The notes under the pieces are model-generated. The model worked only from the letters and a program-made list of their open reading frames with translations. It was not told the origin of the DNA and searched no databases. The translations under genes and the position numbers were made by a program. Positions 9,022 through 18,700 of a stretch of DNA of 37,793 nt are shown here, one piece after another. Numbering within the stretch: position 1 is the first letter of the stretch; every line of letters starts with the position of its first letter. Source of the stretch: Cupriavidus sp. 2SB (lineage in GTDB: Bacteria; Pseudomonadota; Gammaproteobacteria; Burkholderiales; Burkholderiaceae); assembly GCF_005503625.1 (NCBI RefSeq), contig NZ_SCMX01000067.1, positions 1 through 37,793 on the forward strand, written 5' to 3'.

Positions 9022-9137
9022 GGTGTCTCCTGTGTTTTTTTGGACCTCCAATGTAGCGCCTGCGCCATTCCGGGGGAAGTTGGGCGCGCGCAACAGCAAG
9101 GAAAGTCGGGACCCACCACAGGAGACACCCCCACCCC

Positions 9138-9869
9138 TCAACTACTCAGTGCGATGTGGTTGATGACATCCTCCACGCCATGGACGTACCATGCGTCGCG
9201 CTCCACCTGCTTGCGCGCCCCGTCGCTCGATGCGTAGCCATCCAGCACCACCACGCGGTGGTCCGCACGGATACGGATGCGCGAGGCGTCGACAAACGGG
9301 TCCGTCTCCAGCACCAGCCGCAGGGCCTCGCACAGTTCCTCGTCGCTGTCGGCCTCGGCCGGGGCCACGACGATGTCGTTGACCACGCAGCGGCAGCCAC
9401 GCGACCACCATGCCAGCACGCCGGCCAGCCGCATATGCGAGAGGCTGATGACCTGCCCACTGAGCATCACCGCTCCGTCATGGACGGAGACCTCGATCCA
9501 CCCCGCGCGCTCGCCCACGGCCTCGCGCACGGGCTCCAACTGTCCCTTCACCTTCGCGCAGATCTTGCAGTTGCGGAAATCGATGGCATTGAGCAGCCGC
9601 TCGCAGACCGCGGCGCGCAGGTCGCCATCGCCCACGACGGGGCCCCCGTTGGCAATACGCAGATGATCGATCACGGTGGTCACGCCGTCCACGCGGCGCA
9701 GATGGGCTACGGCCCGGGTCTTGTCGACAATGTCGGCCACTTCGCCCTCAAGAATCAGCGCACCGTCAGACAGGCGGAGGTGGATCGTGGGATGGAGTTG
9801 ATGGCCCTGGTATGGCACACGCGCCAACGCGGCTCGTGCCTGTGTCAGCACCGCTTCGCTACTCATCAT
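9138..9869 (-). CDS. triple BON-domain protein
   Basis: A 243-residue protein made of three BON-type repeats, at about residues 5-75, 85-170 and 175-243. Each has the alternating strand pattern of the family: IHLRLSDGALILEGEVADI, VSVHDGAVMLSGQVISL and IRIRADHRVVVLDGYASS. BON domains are usually found in periplasmic or membrane-associated proteins such as OsmY, but here there is no signal peptide or lipobox, so a cytoplasmic place is more likely. The second repeat carries a Cys-rich segment (NCKIC). ATG 9869 has GGAG nine bases upstream. It diverges from the pilus operon, and a good -10 (TATAAT) lies ~100 bases upstream. The role is unknown. Confidence 0.85.
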   Translation of the reverse strand: MMSSEAVLTQARAALARVPYQGHQLHPTIHLRLSDGALILEGEVADIVDKTRAVAHLRRVDGVTTVIDHLRIANGGPVVGDGDLRAAVCERLLNAIDFRNCKICAKVKGQLEPVREAVGERAGWIEVSVHDGAVMLSGQVISLSHMRLAGVLAWWSRGCRCVVNDIVVAPAEADSDEELCEALRLVLETDPFVDASRIRIRADHRVVVLDGYASSDGARKQVERDAWYVHGVEDVINHIALSS

Positions 9870-9968
9870 GATGGTTGTCTCCCCATTGGGTGTGGAGATG
9901 GTTGGGAAGCGCGCCCCTGCCTGCAAGCACGCATGGCGCGGCACGGCTTTTCACCGCCCCGCCAAGGC

Positions 9969-9974
9969 ATTATA
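9969..9974 (-). promoter_or_regulatory. probable -10 box of the BON gene
   Basis: A perfect TATAAT on the minus strand about 100 bases before the BON start codon. The -35 region at 16-18 bases spacing has no good TTGACA match. Transcription from here would give a leader of about 90 bases. Confidence 0.4.
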
Positions 9975-10285
9975 GGAACCGTGCGAACAACGTCGCCGCA
10001 CACACCGGGACGACCCCGCAGCGTTTGCGAAAGGTGTTTCAAACGACCGTCACGGTCACGGCGACCCCTCCGGAAATCCGCCAAATGGCCCCCGCCATCC
10101 CCCACATTCCGCCGGAAATCCGCCGCTATCCCTTGGCTGGTGCGGCTTCTGGGCAGTTGGATCGTATTCAGCGCGCCTTATGTCACACACCTGTATGGAT
10201 TAAACACCGTTGAACATCGTAAGAACGGGTGCCGAGTGATGCAGTGGTCGCTACCATCGCAGCATCTGCTGCTATGGAGATCGGA
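9975..10285. promoter_or_regulatory. upstream region of the Csu-type pilus operon with a 13-base direct repeat
   Basis: No gene is seen in this stretch. CCGGAAATCCGCC occurs twice, at 10070-10082 and 10112-10124, 42 bases apart (about four helical turns); the second copy overlaps the palindrome TTCCG-C-CGGAA (10107-10117). This could be a regulator site for the pilus operon, which starts 160 bases later. No clear sigma-70 promoter was found. Confidence 0.3.
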
Positions 10286-10792
10286 ATGGCACCGTCTCGC
10301 CGCTTTCGCACAGGATTTTCCCTCGCGCTGTTCGCGGTACTGTCGACCTCGCCCGGCTGGCTCAGCGCAGCCATCAAGACCACCACGTTCACCGTGCGGC
10401 TCACGCTGACCGCCGACTGCACGATTGCCGCCAGCGACCTCGACTTCGGCTCGCAGGGCGTGCTGGCCGCCAATGTCGACCAGGCTTCGACGCTCTCCGT
10501 CACCTGCAGCAACAACGCGCCATACCAGGTGGGGCTCGATGGCGGCAACACCGCCGGCAGCACCATTGCCAACCGGCTCCTGACAAACGCTGGCGCCGCC
10601 ACCGTGCAGTACCAGATCTATCGCGACAGCAATCGCACGCAGGTATGGGGCAACACGCCGGGCACCGATACCCTGGACGGCACGGGCAGCGGCGCCGCGC
10701 AAACGCTCACCATGTACGGCCGCGTGCCGCCGCAGGCCACACCCGCCGCAGGCACCTACACGAGCACGGTCACCGCCACGATCAACTTCTGA
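10286..10792 (+). CDS. Csu-type (spore coat U domain) pilin, main fibre subunit
   Basis: Single-domain SCPU pilin of 168 residues with a signal peptide (FSLALFAVLSTSPGWLSA). It would be exported and built into the fibre by donor-strand exchange. Motifs: LTADCTIAASDLDFGSQG near the mature N-terminus, a central YRDSNRTQVWG, and the C-terminal MYGRVPPQATPAAGTYTSTV. ATG 10286 is chosen because GGAG lies six bases upstream; an ATG four codons earlier (10274) overlaps that ribosome site. Its stop overlaps the chaperone start (TGATG). It closely resembles the second domain of the tip protein at 13892, with the same DLDFGS/TLDFGS, NNAPY/KNAPY and YGRVPPQ positions. It is the only major-pilin candidate in the operon, compared with three pilin genes in Acinetobacter csu. 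Confidence 0.88.
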   Translation: MAPSRRFRTGFSLALFAVLSTSPGWLSAAIKTTTFTVRLTLTADCTIAASDLDFGSQGVLAANVDQASTLSVTCSNNAPYQVGLDGGNTAGSTIANRLLTNAGAATVQYQIYRDSNRTQVWGNTPGTDTLDGTGSGAAQTLTMYGRVPPQATPAAGTYTSTVTATINF

Positions 10793-11556
10793 TGCCGCGC
10801 GTCGCCTCATGGCGGCGCCGGGCAAGGCAGGCATGGACGGCAGCACTGCTGGCCGTGGCGTGCTATTGCCTGCCGGCATCCGCTACCTCGCTGCAGATCT
10901 CGCCGGTACGGGTGGACCTTCCTGCCGGTGCCGGCGCTGCTGCGCTCACGTTGCGCAATACGGCCGACACGCCCATTCACGCACAGGTACGCGTCTTCCG
11001 CTGGACACAGGCTGACGGTGCCGATGTACTGACGGCTGCCGACGATGTCGTGGCCAGCCCGCCCATCGTACGCATCGGCGGCCAGGCCGAGCAGATGATC
11101 CGCGTGGTGCGGCCCGGCAACACGGCAACACCGGGTGAATCGGCCTACCGGCTGCTGATCGACGAACTGCCCCAACGCAACGCCCCCGCCAATCAGTCGG
11201 GCGTGCGCGTGCAGTTGCGTTACTCGGTGCCGGTGTTCGCGGGCACGCCTGTCGATGCCCCGATGCCCCGGCTGGCGCTGTCGCTGTGGCGCGACCAGGG
11301 CGACTGGTGGCTCGGCATGCGCAACAGCGGCGCACGCCACGCACGCGTGAGCGATGCCGCACTGGTCAACGGCAGCCAGCGCGTGACGCTCACGGCGGGC
11401 CTGCTCGGCTACGCGTTGCCGGGTGCGCTGCGCACGTGGAAGATCCGCGTGCCGCCCCACTTCATGCCGGGCGCAAACCTGCGCCTGGAGACCGCCATCA
11501 ATGGCGAGCCGCAATCGCTGCCCGTTCTGCCGGGCCGGCCAGACCCGGGCTCATGA
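10792..11556 (+). CDS. periplasmic pilus chaperone (CsuC/PapD-like)
   Basis: 254-residue fimbrial chaperone with a basic N-terminus and signal peptide (RQAWTAALLAVACYCLPASA). The mature protein starts SLQISPVRVDLPAGAGAAAL, the typical first strand of the PapD-type N-terminal immunoglobulin domain. The subunit-binding strands are recognisable in EQMIRVVRPGN and YRLLIDELPQ, where the conserved Arg and the inter-domain region sit. It caps pilin subunits in the periplasm and hands them to the usher. The start shares bases with the pilin stop (TGATG), and its own stop overlaps the usher start (ATGA), so the genes are almost certainly translated as a coupled set. Confidence 0.9.
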   Translation: MPRVASWRRRARQAWTAALLAVACYCLPASATSLQISPVRVDLPAGAGAAALTLRNTADTPIHAQVRVFRWTQADGADVLTAADDVVASPPIVRIGGQAEQMIRVVRPGNTATPGESAYRLLIDELPQRNAPANQSGVRVQLRYSVPVFAGTPVDAPMPRLALSLWRDQGDWWLGMRNSGARHARVSDAALVNGSQRVTLTAGLLGYALPGALRTWKIRVPPHFMPGANLRLETAINGEPQSLPVLPGRPDPGS

Positions 11557-13895
11557 CATGCACGCCCGCGCCATCGCCAACGTCGCGCTGCCCGCAGCGC
11601 ATCGTGATGCGCCGCATCGCCGCCGCCGCGTGCATGCTGACCGCCGCACTGGGAACGAGCGCGCTCCATGCGCAGGCAATCGACAAGGTGCCCGGCCACA
11701 CCGCCTACCTGGAGGTCATGGTCAACGGCGAATCGACCGGAAGCGTCGCCCGCTTCGCAGACCGCGACGGCAAACTGCTGACGCCCATCGACGAGTTGCA
11801 CGACCTGGGGTTGCGCGCGGACCCAACGCTGGCCGACCCCCAGGGCATGGTGCCGCTGGACCGCCTGCCCGGCGTGGCCTATCGCTATGAACCCGCCATG
11901 CAGCGCGTGTACCTGACCGTCGACGACGCGCAGCGCATGCCCACCCAGCTTGGCGCACGCAACCGGGCGCGGCCGCCCGTGACACCGGGACGCGGCTTCG
12001 TGCTGAACTACGAAGCCTATGCGCAACCAGACTCGGGGCAGGACCTCGGCCTCTACAGCGAACAGCGCTTCTTCCATCCCGGCGGCGTGTTCAGCAATAC
12101 CGGCGTGGCATCGTTCTACGGGCGGGACAGCCGCTACGTCCGGCTCGATTCGAACTGGACCCATGCGGACCCCAGCGGCATGCAATCCGTGCTGATCGGC
12201 GACATGATCACGGGCGCGCTGCCGTGGTCGCGTCCGGTGCGGCTCGGCGGCTTCCAGTGGCGCCGCAACTTCGGGCTGCGCCCGGACCTGATCACCTATC
12301 CACTGCCCGCACTGGCCGGCTCTGCCGCCGTGCCCGGCGCTGTCGATCTTTACATCAACAACGTGCGCCAGTATTCGGGGCAGGTACCGACCGGGCCGTT
12401 CGTCATCAACAACGCGCCCGCGCTGAGCGGTGCCGGCCAGGCGACCATTGTCGTGCGCGATGCATTGGGCCGTGACGTCAGCACCACGGTGCCGCTCTAC
12501 GTCGATTCCCGGCTGCTCGCCACCGGCCTGTTCGACTATTCGGTCGAGGTCGGCTTCCTGCGCGACCAGTACGGTGTCGATTCGTTTCGCTATGACTCGG
12601 CACCCGCTGCAAATGGGTCCATGCGCTACGGCGTGAACGATACGCTGACCGTCGAGGGCCATGCCGAGGCCTCGCGCGGCGTGGGCATCGCAGGCGGCGG
12701 CGTGCTGTTCAAGCTGCCGGCCACGGGCGTACTGAACCTGTCTGGCAGTGTCAGTGCGGCGGGCGGCAACCAGCTCGGGCTCGGCTACCAGTGGCGCACG
12801 CCGCGTTTCAGCATCGACCTGCAGGGCACGCGCACGTTCGGCCACTACACAGACCTGGCCGCCCGTTCCGGCGCGCCGATGCCCAATGCGCTCTATCGCG
12901 CCACGGTCTCGATGCCTGTGCGGCGCAACGGCAACATCGCCGCGAGCTACATCGATCTCTCCGACCCCGTCTACGGTGCGGCGCGCATCGGCTCGCTGGC
13001 GTGGACGGCGCAATGGAGCCGGCGCCTCTCGTTCACGGCGAGCGCCTATCGCGATTTCGCGGCAGGATCTTCGTACGGCGCATCGGTTACGCTCACGTTC
13101 CTGATCGACAACAGCACCACGGCATCCGCCACCGTGGGACGCGACGATGGCAAGCCGACCATGATCGGCACCATCAGCCACGCCACGCCCTACGAGGGCG
13201 GCTGGGGCTGGCAGGTGGGCGGGCAGAAGGGTGCGGGAACGTATCGCGGCTTCGCCCAGGCGAACTTCCGTGGCCGTTATGGCGATGCCTATGGCGCGGT
13301 GCAGGATCTGCAGGGGCGCGTGAGCACGCAGTTCGGGGCCAGCGGATCGCTGGTGGCGATGGACGGGACCGTGCTGGCCGGGCGCCGCATCGACCAGAGC
13401 TTCGCACTGGTGTCCACCGGTGGCGTGGCTGACCTGCCCGTGCTGGTGGAGAACCGCCGCATCGGCAACACCAACGGCAGTGGCCACATCCTCGTGCCGA
13501 ACCTGCTGCCATACGACGCCAACCGCATCGAGATCGATGCGCTGGCCTTGCCCGTCAACACGCGGCTCAGTTCCACGCGGCTATCGATCGCACCCGCGCT
13601 GCAGTCCGGCGCGCTGGCCACGTTCTCGATCGAGTCGTATCGCGGCGGTCAGGTGGTGCTGACGGATGCGCTGGGGCAACCCCTGCCGGCAGGCACGCCT
13701 GTCATCCATCTGGAAAGCGGCGTGCGCACGATGGTGGGCTATGACGGACTCGCGTTCTTTGAGTCGCTCAACGATGACAACACCTTCCACGCGGAAACAC
13801 CGGACGGCATCTGCACGGCACGGCTGCATTACACAGCCACTGACGATGCCCTGCCGCGTCTCGGCCCGGTGCCCTGCGAGGCAGGCACCCCATGA
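11553..13895 (+). CDS. outer-membrane fimbrial usher (CsuD-like)
   Basis: Usher of about 780 residues, forming the outer-membrane pore through which the pilus grows. It has an N-terminal signal (RRIAAAACMLTAALGTSALH), an N-domain binding chaperone complexes, and a barrel with usher hallmarks: LNYEAYAQPDSGQDLGLYSE, RNFGLRPDLITYPLPALAG, VDLYINNVRQYSGQVPTGPF and IVVRDALGRDVSTTVPLY. The C-terminal domains include NLLPYDANRIEIDALALP. ATG 11553 overlaps the chaperone stop (ATGA) and is used; an internal ATG at 11607 would give a cleaner signal peptide and is a real alternative. It belongs to the archaic (sigma) chaperone-usher class, shown by the SCPU pilins on both sides. Confidence 0.92.
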   Translation: MTCTPAPSPTSRCPQRIVMRRIAAAACMLTAALGTSALHAQAIDKVPGHTAYLEVMVNGESTGSVARFADRDGKLLTPIDELHDLGLRADPTLADPQGMVPLDRLPGVAYRYEPAMQRVYLTVDDAQRMPTQLGARNRARPPVTPGRGFVLNYEAYAQPDSGQDLGLYSEQRFFHPGGVFSNTGVASFYGRDSRYVRLDSNWTHADPSGMQSVLIGDMITGALPWSRPVRLGGFQWRRNFGLRPDLITYPLPALAGSAAVPGAVDLYINNVRQYSGQVPTGPFVINNAPALSGAGQATIVVRDALGRDVSTTVPLYVDSRLLATGLFDYSVEVGFLRDQYGVDSFRYDSAPAANGSMRYGVNDTLTVEGHAEASRGVGIAGGGVLFKLPATGVLNLSGSVSAAGGNQLGLGYQWRTPRFSIDLQGTRTFGHYTDLAARSGAPMPNALYRATVSMPVRRNGNIAASYIDLSDPVYGAARIGSLAWTAQWSRRLSFTASAYRDFAAGSSYGASVTLTFLIDNSTTASATVGRDDGKPTMIGTISHATPYEGGWGWQVGGQKGAGTYRGFAQANFRGRYGDAYGAVQDLQGRVSTQFGASGSLVAMDGTVLAGRRIDQSFALVSTGGVADLPVLVENRRIGNTNGSGHILVPNLLPYDANRIEIDALALPVNTRLSSTRLSIAPALQSGALATFSIESYRGGQVVLTDALGQPLPAGTPVIHLESGVRTMVGYDGLAFFESLNDDNTFHAETPDGICTARLHYTATDDALPRLGPVPCEAGTP

Positions 13896-14854
13896 TGCGC
13901 GCGCTCGTTCGTGCCGTGCTCGCCGTGGCGCTGCTGCTGTGCGCACCGGGCGCGTGGGCCGTCTGCACGGCCACGGCGCCATCGATGGCGTTTGGCAACT
14001 ACAGCCCCGTCAGCGGCAACGTGGCCGATGTGCAGGGCACAATCACGGTGTCATGCACGGGGCTGGCAGTGTCGGTGCGCGTGCGGGCGTGCATCAACAT
14101 CGGCACGGGCGCAGCCGGGACTTCAGTCGTGCCGCGCGTGATGGCCAACGGCACGCAGACGCTGAACTTCAACATCTACTCGAACAGCGATCGCAGCCAG
14201 GTCTGGGGATCGCGCACCACGGGCGCCTCGGCGCCACCCGTGATGCTCGATTTCGGCGCGCTGCTCGGCAATGGCTCGGGTACCGCCAACTACTACGGCC
14301 GGATATTGGCCAACCAGACCGGCGCTGGCATCGGTCCCTATTCCTCGCTGTTCACTGGATTGAATGCCCAGGTCACGTATATCGAATACCTGCTGCTGCC
14401 ACCCGACTGCAGCCAGATCACCGGCAACAGCATTCCCATCACGTTCACGGCCACCGCAACCGTGGTGGCCGATTGCAATATCTCGGCCACCACGCTCGAC
14501 TTCGGCTCGATGGGCCTGCTCACCGCCAACCACGATGCCACAAGCCAGTTGACCGTTCAGTGCACGAAGAACGCGCCTTACTCCATCGCGCTCAATGCCG
14601 GGGGAGGCAGCGGCGCAAGTGTGGCGGCGCGTCGCATGACACGCACCGGAGGCACGCAGACCGTCGGCTATCAACTGTTCACCGATAGCAACCACACGAT
14701 TCCATGGGGCGACGGCACGGGCGGCACCACCACTGTCGGCGGCACGGGCACCGGCGCGGCGGCAACGATCACCGTCTATGGCCGCGTGCCACCGCAAATC
14801 ACACCCCAGCCGGGCAGCTATACCGATACCGTGACGGTCACGGTGACGTACTGA
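13892..14854 (+). CDS. two-domain SCPU tip adhesin (CsuE-like)
   Basis: 320-residue secreted protein with a signal peptide (RAVLAVALLLCAPGAWA) and two SCPU domains: about residues 20-165 (VCTATAPSMAFGNYSPVSGN onward) and 185-320 (VVADCNISATTLDFGSMGLL onward). In the Acinetobacter Csu pilus the two-domain subunit CsuE sits at the tip and binds surfaces through hydrophobic finger loops in its N-domain; the last position in this operon and the same architecture support that role. The C-terminal domain is close to the single-domain pilin at 10286, while the N-terminal one is diverged. ATG 13892 overlaps the usher stop (ATGA). No terminator is obvious after 14854. Confidence 0.88.
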   Translation: MMRALVRAVLAVALLLCAPGAWAVCTATAPSMAFGNYSPVSGNVADVQGTITVSCTGLAVSVRVRACINIGTGAAGTSVVPRVMANGTQTLNFNIYSNSDRSQVWGSRTTGASAPPVMLDFGALLGNGSGTANYYGRILANQTGAGIGPYSSLFTGLNAQVTYIEYLLLPPDCSQITGNSIPITFTATATVVADCNISATTLDFGSMGLLTANHDATSQLTVQCTKNAPYSIALNAGGGSGASVAARRMTRTGGTQTVGYQLFTDSNHTIPWGDGTGGTTTVGGTGTGAAATITVYGRVPPQITPQPGSYTDTVTVTVTY

Positions 14855-14956
14855 GCGCCAAGCGTGAAACACCCGGCAGTTGGTGGTGATCCCGCTTGAC
14901 CCGCCCCGCCCGCACACCGACCATGGAAGCATCGCAGGCCCTTGGGATGCCCCGTC

Positions 14957-15673
14957 ATGTGTACCAACTATGCCCCCGTGCAGTTGCGCATCCTGCGCGA
15001 GATCTTCGGCGTGGAACCGCCCCCGGGCGTGTATCCCGAGGAAACGTGGCCGGACTACACCGCCCCCATAGTGCGAGCCGGGGTCGAGGGTTCGCGCGAG
15101 GCGGCGCTCGCCACCTTCGGCATGGTGCCCCGCTCACGCATCCCACCCGGCGCCAAACGCTACGACACCACCAACGCACGCAGCGAGACCGTCGGGCAGA
15201 AACCCACCTTTGCCCCGGCATGGCGGCAGGGCCAGCTCTGCCTGATACCGGCGAGCGCGTTCTACGAATATGCCTATCCCGAAGACGGTACGCCCGAGCG
15301 ACCGGGCAAAGCCGAGCGCTGGAAGATCTGGCTGCCCGATACCCCCGCCTTCGGCATCGCCGGACTCTGGCGCGCATGGCCCGACCAGTCGCTCTCGTTC
15401 ACGATGCTCACGGTCAACGCGGCATCGCATCCCGTACTGAACCGCATGCATCGCCCCGGCGACGAAAAACGCTCGGTCGTCATCGTCCCGCCCGCCGAAT
15501 GGGATGCATGGCTGCAAACGCGTGATCCGGAGGTGGCGCGGAGTTTTTTGAAGTTGTTTCCGGCGGAAGGGATGCGGGCGGAGGCGGCGCCGGTGGTGAG
15601 AGGGGCGAAGGGGGCTGCGCCGAAGGTCGATGACAGGAAAGGCGACGATAGGGGCACGCCTTCCCTGTTTTGA
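14957..15673 (+). CDS. SRAP-family DNA-protein crosslink protein (YedK/HMCES-like)
   Basis: 238-residue SOS-response-associated protein. The essential Cys is residue 2 (MCTNYAPVQL), which after Met removal forms a thiazolidine crosslink with abasic sites in single-stranded DNA. Active-site residues are present: TTNARSET (Asn73, Arg75, Glu77), IPASAFYEY (Glu104, where PADGFYEW is more usual), and TVNAASHPVLNRMH (His158). ATG 14957 must be the start because Cys2 has to be N-terminal; an in-frame TTG at 14942 would bury it. The C-terminal ~30 residues are charged and probably disordered. It is monocistronic, downstream of the pilus operon, with a terminator hairpin after it. Confidence 0.93.
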   Translation: MCTNYAPVQLRILREIFGVEPPPGVYPEETWPDYTAPIVRAGVEGSREAALATFGMVPRSRIPPGAKRYDTTNARSETVGQKPTFAPAWRQGQLCLIPASAFYEYAYPEDGTPERPGKAERWKIWLPDTPAFGIAGLWRAWPDQSLSFTMLTVNAASHPVLNRMHRPGDEKRSVVIVPPAEWDAWLQTRDPEVARSFLKLFPAEGMRAEAAPVVRGAKGAAPKVDDRKGDDRGTPSLF

Positions 15674-15744
15674 CCGGCAGGTTCGAAGCCAATCGCAAGC
15701 CGTTCGATCATCACCCCACGGCTTCCCGATGCGTCAAATGGGAA

Positions 15745-15766
15745 AGGGCGCCCACTCCGGCGCCCT
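15745..15766 (+). terminator. intrinsic terminator after the SRAP gene (possibly bidirectional)
   Basis: Perfect 8-base stem AGGGCGCC/GGCGCCCT around the loop CACTCC, followed on the plus strand by CTTTTCT. It lies between the convergent ends of the SRAP and RTX genes. On the minus strand the run after the stem is only TTTCCC, so termination of the RTX transcript here is less certain. Confidence 0.75.
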
Positions 15767-15779
15767 CTTTTCTACCTCA

Positions 15780-18700
15780 CTACTTCCATGCAGCGATCAT
15801 GGCAGCTTGCATCGGCTCCCCAAAACTTAGAGGCATCGATGTTTGAGCTGCACCCGGTGGTGAAAACTGAGCCATGGCATTGACCAGATTCAAAAGGGCA
15901 CCGCTCTCCACAGCTTTGCCATCCCCAGCAACAAACTTCTCGATCTGGTAGCTCTTGCTCGAGAACCAACTGTCAATTATCACCTTGTCGGTCGTACCAA
16001 GGATGCTTACAGCGAGATCGTTACCAGAACGAGAGAACCAGAGTTGGTTGCTGGAAATGCCTTTCCCGAACTGAAGGGTGTCTGACACGCCCGCGGTGGT
16101 GTCGTAGTCGCTAATGGTGTCGATACCGTCTCCGCGGGAGAAGTGATAGGTGTCGGCGCCTTGACCGCCGTACAGCCGGTCGTTGCCTTTGCCTCCAGTT
16201 AGGGTGTCGTTGCCGTAGCCGCCGTAGAGCCAGTCCCTGCCAATACCACCGTCCAGGATGTCGTTCCCCTCGTCGCCGCGGAGCGAATCATGGCCGTCTC
16301 CGCCCAGCAGCACATCGTTGCCCTGGCCTCCATATAGCGAGTCGTTGCCTGAGCCACCATCAAGCTTGTCGTTACCCATGCCCCCCATCAAGGAGTCCTG
16401 ACCCGCACCGCCCTCCAGTACATCGTCACCACCCATCCCGGAGATCATGTCGTTACCGTCCAGGCCTCGGATGACATCCGACCGCTCGTGGCCGTCGATC
16501 CTGTCATTGCCTGCCGTGCCAATCAGCACGGTATCCAGCAAGGACTCCGCAGTCCGCCGCTCACCGTCGGCAAACACCAATTCCTTCACCGTGCTGAACT
16601 GCCCCCTTTCAGAAAAGAAAGAGTCGATCGTCACCTTCTCCCTGCCGTTGACGTGCCACATCACCAGATTGCCGCCATCGCGCCGGAAAATCACATCTGC
16701 GCTGGTATAGGCCGTGAACTCGGCAATATCGACACGTTCGACACCCGGGTACGATGTGTAACTGCGGATGTTATCCGCGCCGTGCCCTGCGCCGAAACGG
16801 AATACGTCCGCCCCTCCCCCTCCATACATCGTGTCATTGCCCGCGCCACCGTCGAGGATGTCGTCACCCTCGTCACCGCGGAGAAAATCATGGCCGTCTC
16901 CGCCCAGCAGCACATCGTTGCCCTGGCCTCCATATAGCGAGTCGTTGCCTGAGCCCCCCTCCAGCAGATCGTCGCCACCTTTCCCATAGAGATAATCGTT
17001 TCCACCCATTCCCAACAGCCGCTCATCCTTCTCATCCGTGCCAGTGAGCGTGTTGCTCCCAGCATCGCCGACGATACCTGCGAAACCCAGATTCGAGAGA
17101 TGAAACGCGAAACCTCCCGAAGCGGAACTGTCTCCCGCGCCTCTCACCGCGGCGAGCAACTGGGAGCCATACGTACCTGAAGTCTTCATCGCGGCTCCGA
17201 ACTCGCTCATCAGCGCCACCCCGGTTTTTTCGTCTTTGTCGAAGGCGCTGCGCAGCAATGCAACGGCTCCTGAAACATCGAATGAAGCCACGCCTTCCTC
17301 GCTGATCGAGACGCGAACTGCATCGATCACTTCTCGGAAATGCGTTTGGAGCATTAGCTGCCCGTACACATAATCAACAAGCTTGTCATACGCCTGCAGT
17401 AGGATCGGGGCAGCGGAACCGTGGGGGTTCGGATCACGAGTACCCCAACACCAAGTGCCCAAATAAGGGTCGCCAAGGAACGCTTCCAGCGACGCCAGCT
17501 TCCGCGCATCGCCGATGGCATTGCCGTATATCTGCGTGGCCGCACGACTATTTGGGTCGACATCCTGCACACCCGCCCAGCGGTAGATCAGCTCGTTCAT
17601 CAACGACTGGCGCGTTGTGCGATCCGCCTCAGCACCAAATTGCACGACCAGTTCTTTCAGACGCCCCGATTCATCACGCATCATTGCCTGATGCAAGCTG
17701 CGGACGTTGCCGGCTGCCTTCAGTTCCGGCAACGCTGCAATGCTGCTATCTACCTTGAGAACATCGCGTTCTCGAGTTTTGGCGTTGTCAACCTTGAACC
17801 AGACATCGGACATCGTCGAGTCTGTGCCGTCGGTGCGTTCGTAGCTACCCACCTGGCGGTGGTCATTACCATTGGCGTCCATCCCGCCTGCGCCTGAACC
17901 GGATTCCCTATAGCCGACGTTAAGGCTCTTTACCCCTGCCTCGGTGAGCGTCAGGAGTTCACCATCCTGCACCACGCCATCACTGTTGCCGTCGCGCCAG
18001 ACACGCAGATTCGCGAAGTCTGCATCAGACGCGTTGATCTTTCCGTCCTTGTTGCCATCGAGGTCTGCCAGCGCACGGAATCCGTTGGCCGCTTTTTGAC
18101 CATTCGACAGCCCGCTGTAATTGCCAAACAGCTCCGAGCCATCATCGATCGCACCATTGGCATTGCGGTCCCAGACAAGGAGGCCATCATCCTTGCCGAC
18201 CCAGCCGGATCTTTCGGCGAAACGGTTGCCGTCGTGATCAAAGTAAACGCCCGAGCCCATGCCAAGCGTTTCCACGCCATCACCATCAAGATCGAGAATG
18301 ATTGGGCTGCGCGTTACTGCCGCTCGCCCGACGATATCGCGGATGTCGTCGATAGGCATGTCCGTGCCACCGCCTAGTACGCGCCTGCCGAGTTCATTTA
18401 CCGCATCATTGACAGCGTCCCTAGCTGACGGGCCAGCCGCCAGGCCAATCAAAGCGATAGTTGCTACTACACTGAGAGGGACTGATCCCCCAAGAACGAC
18501 CGCAACTGCAGCCAGGCCTCCGAGGATGGATCCCGTTACTTGAAGCAAATCAGATGTTTCAAGCTTACCCTTATTGAATTTGTCAATAGCTAATACGGTG
18601 TTGTTTACCGTCGCAGCCTTATTGAGACCGACCCCCAGCGCTGCCCCTAAAGGACCCAACGTTGGCGCAACCTGTCCTGCAAAGTTCAGCAGATTGGTAA

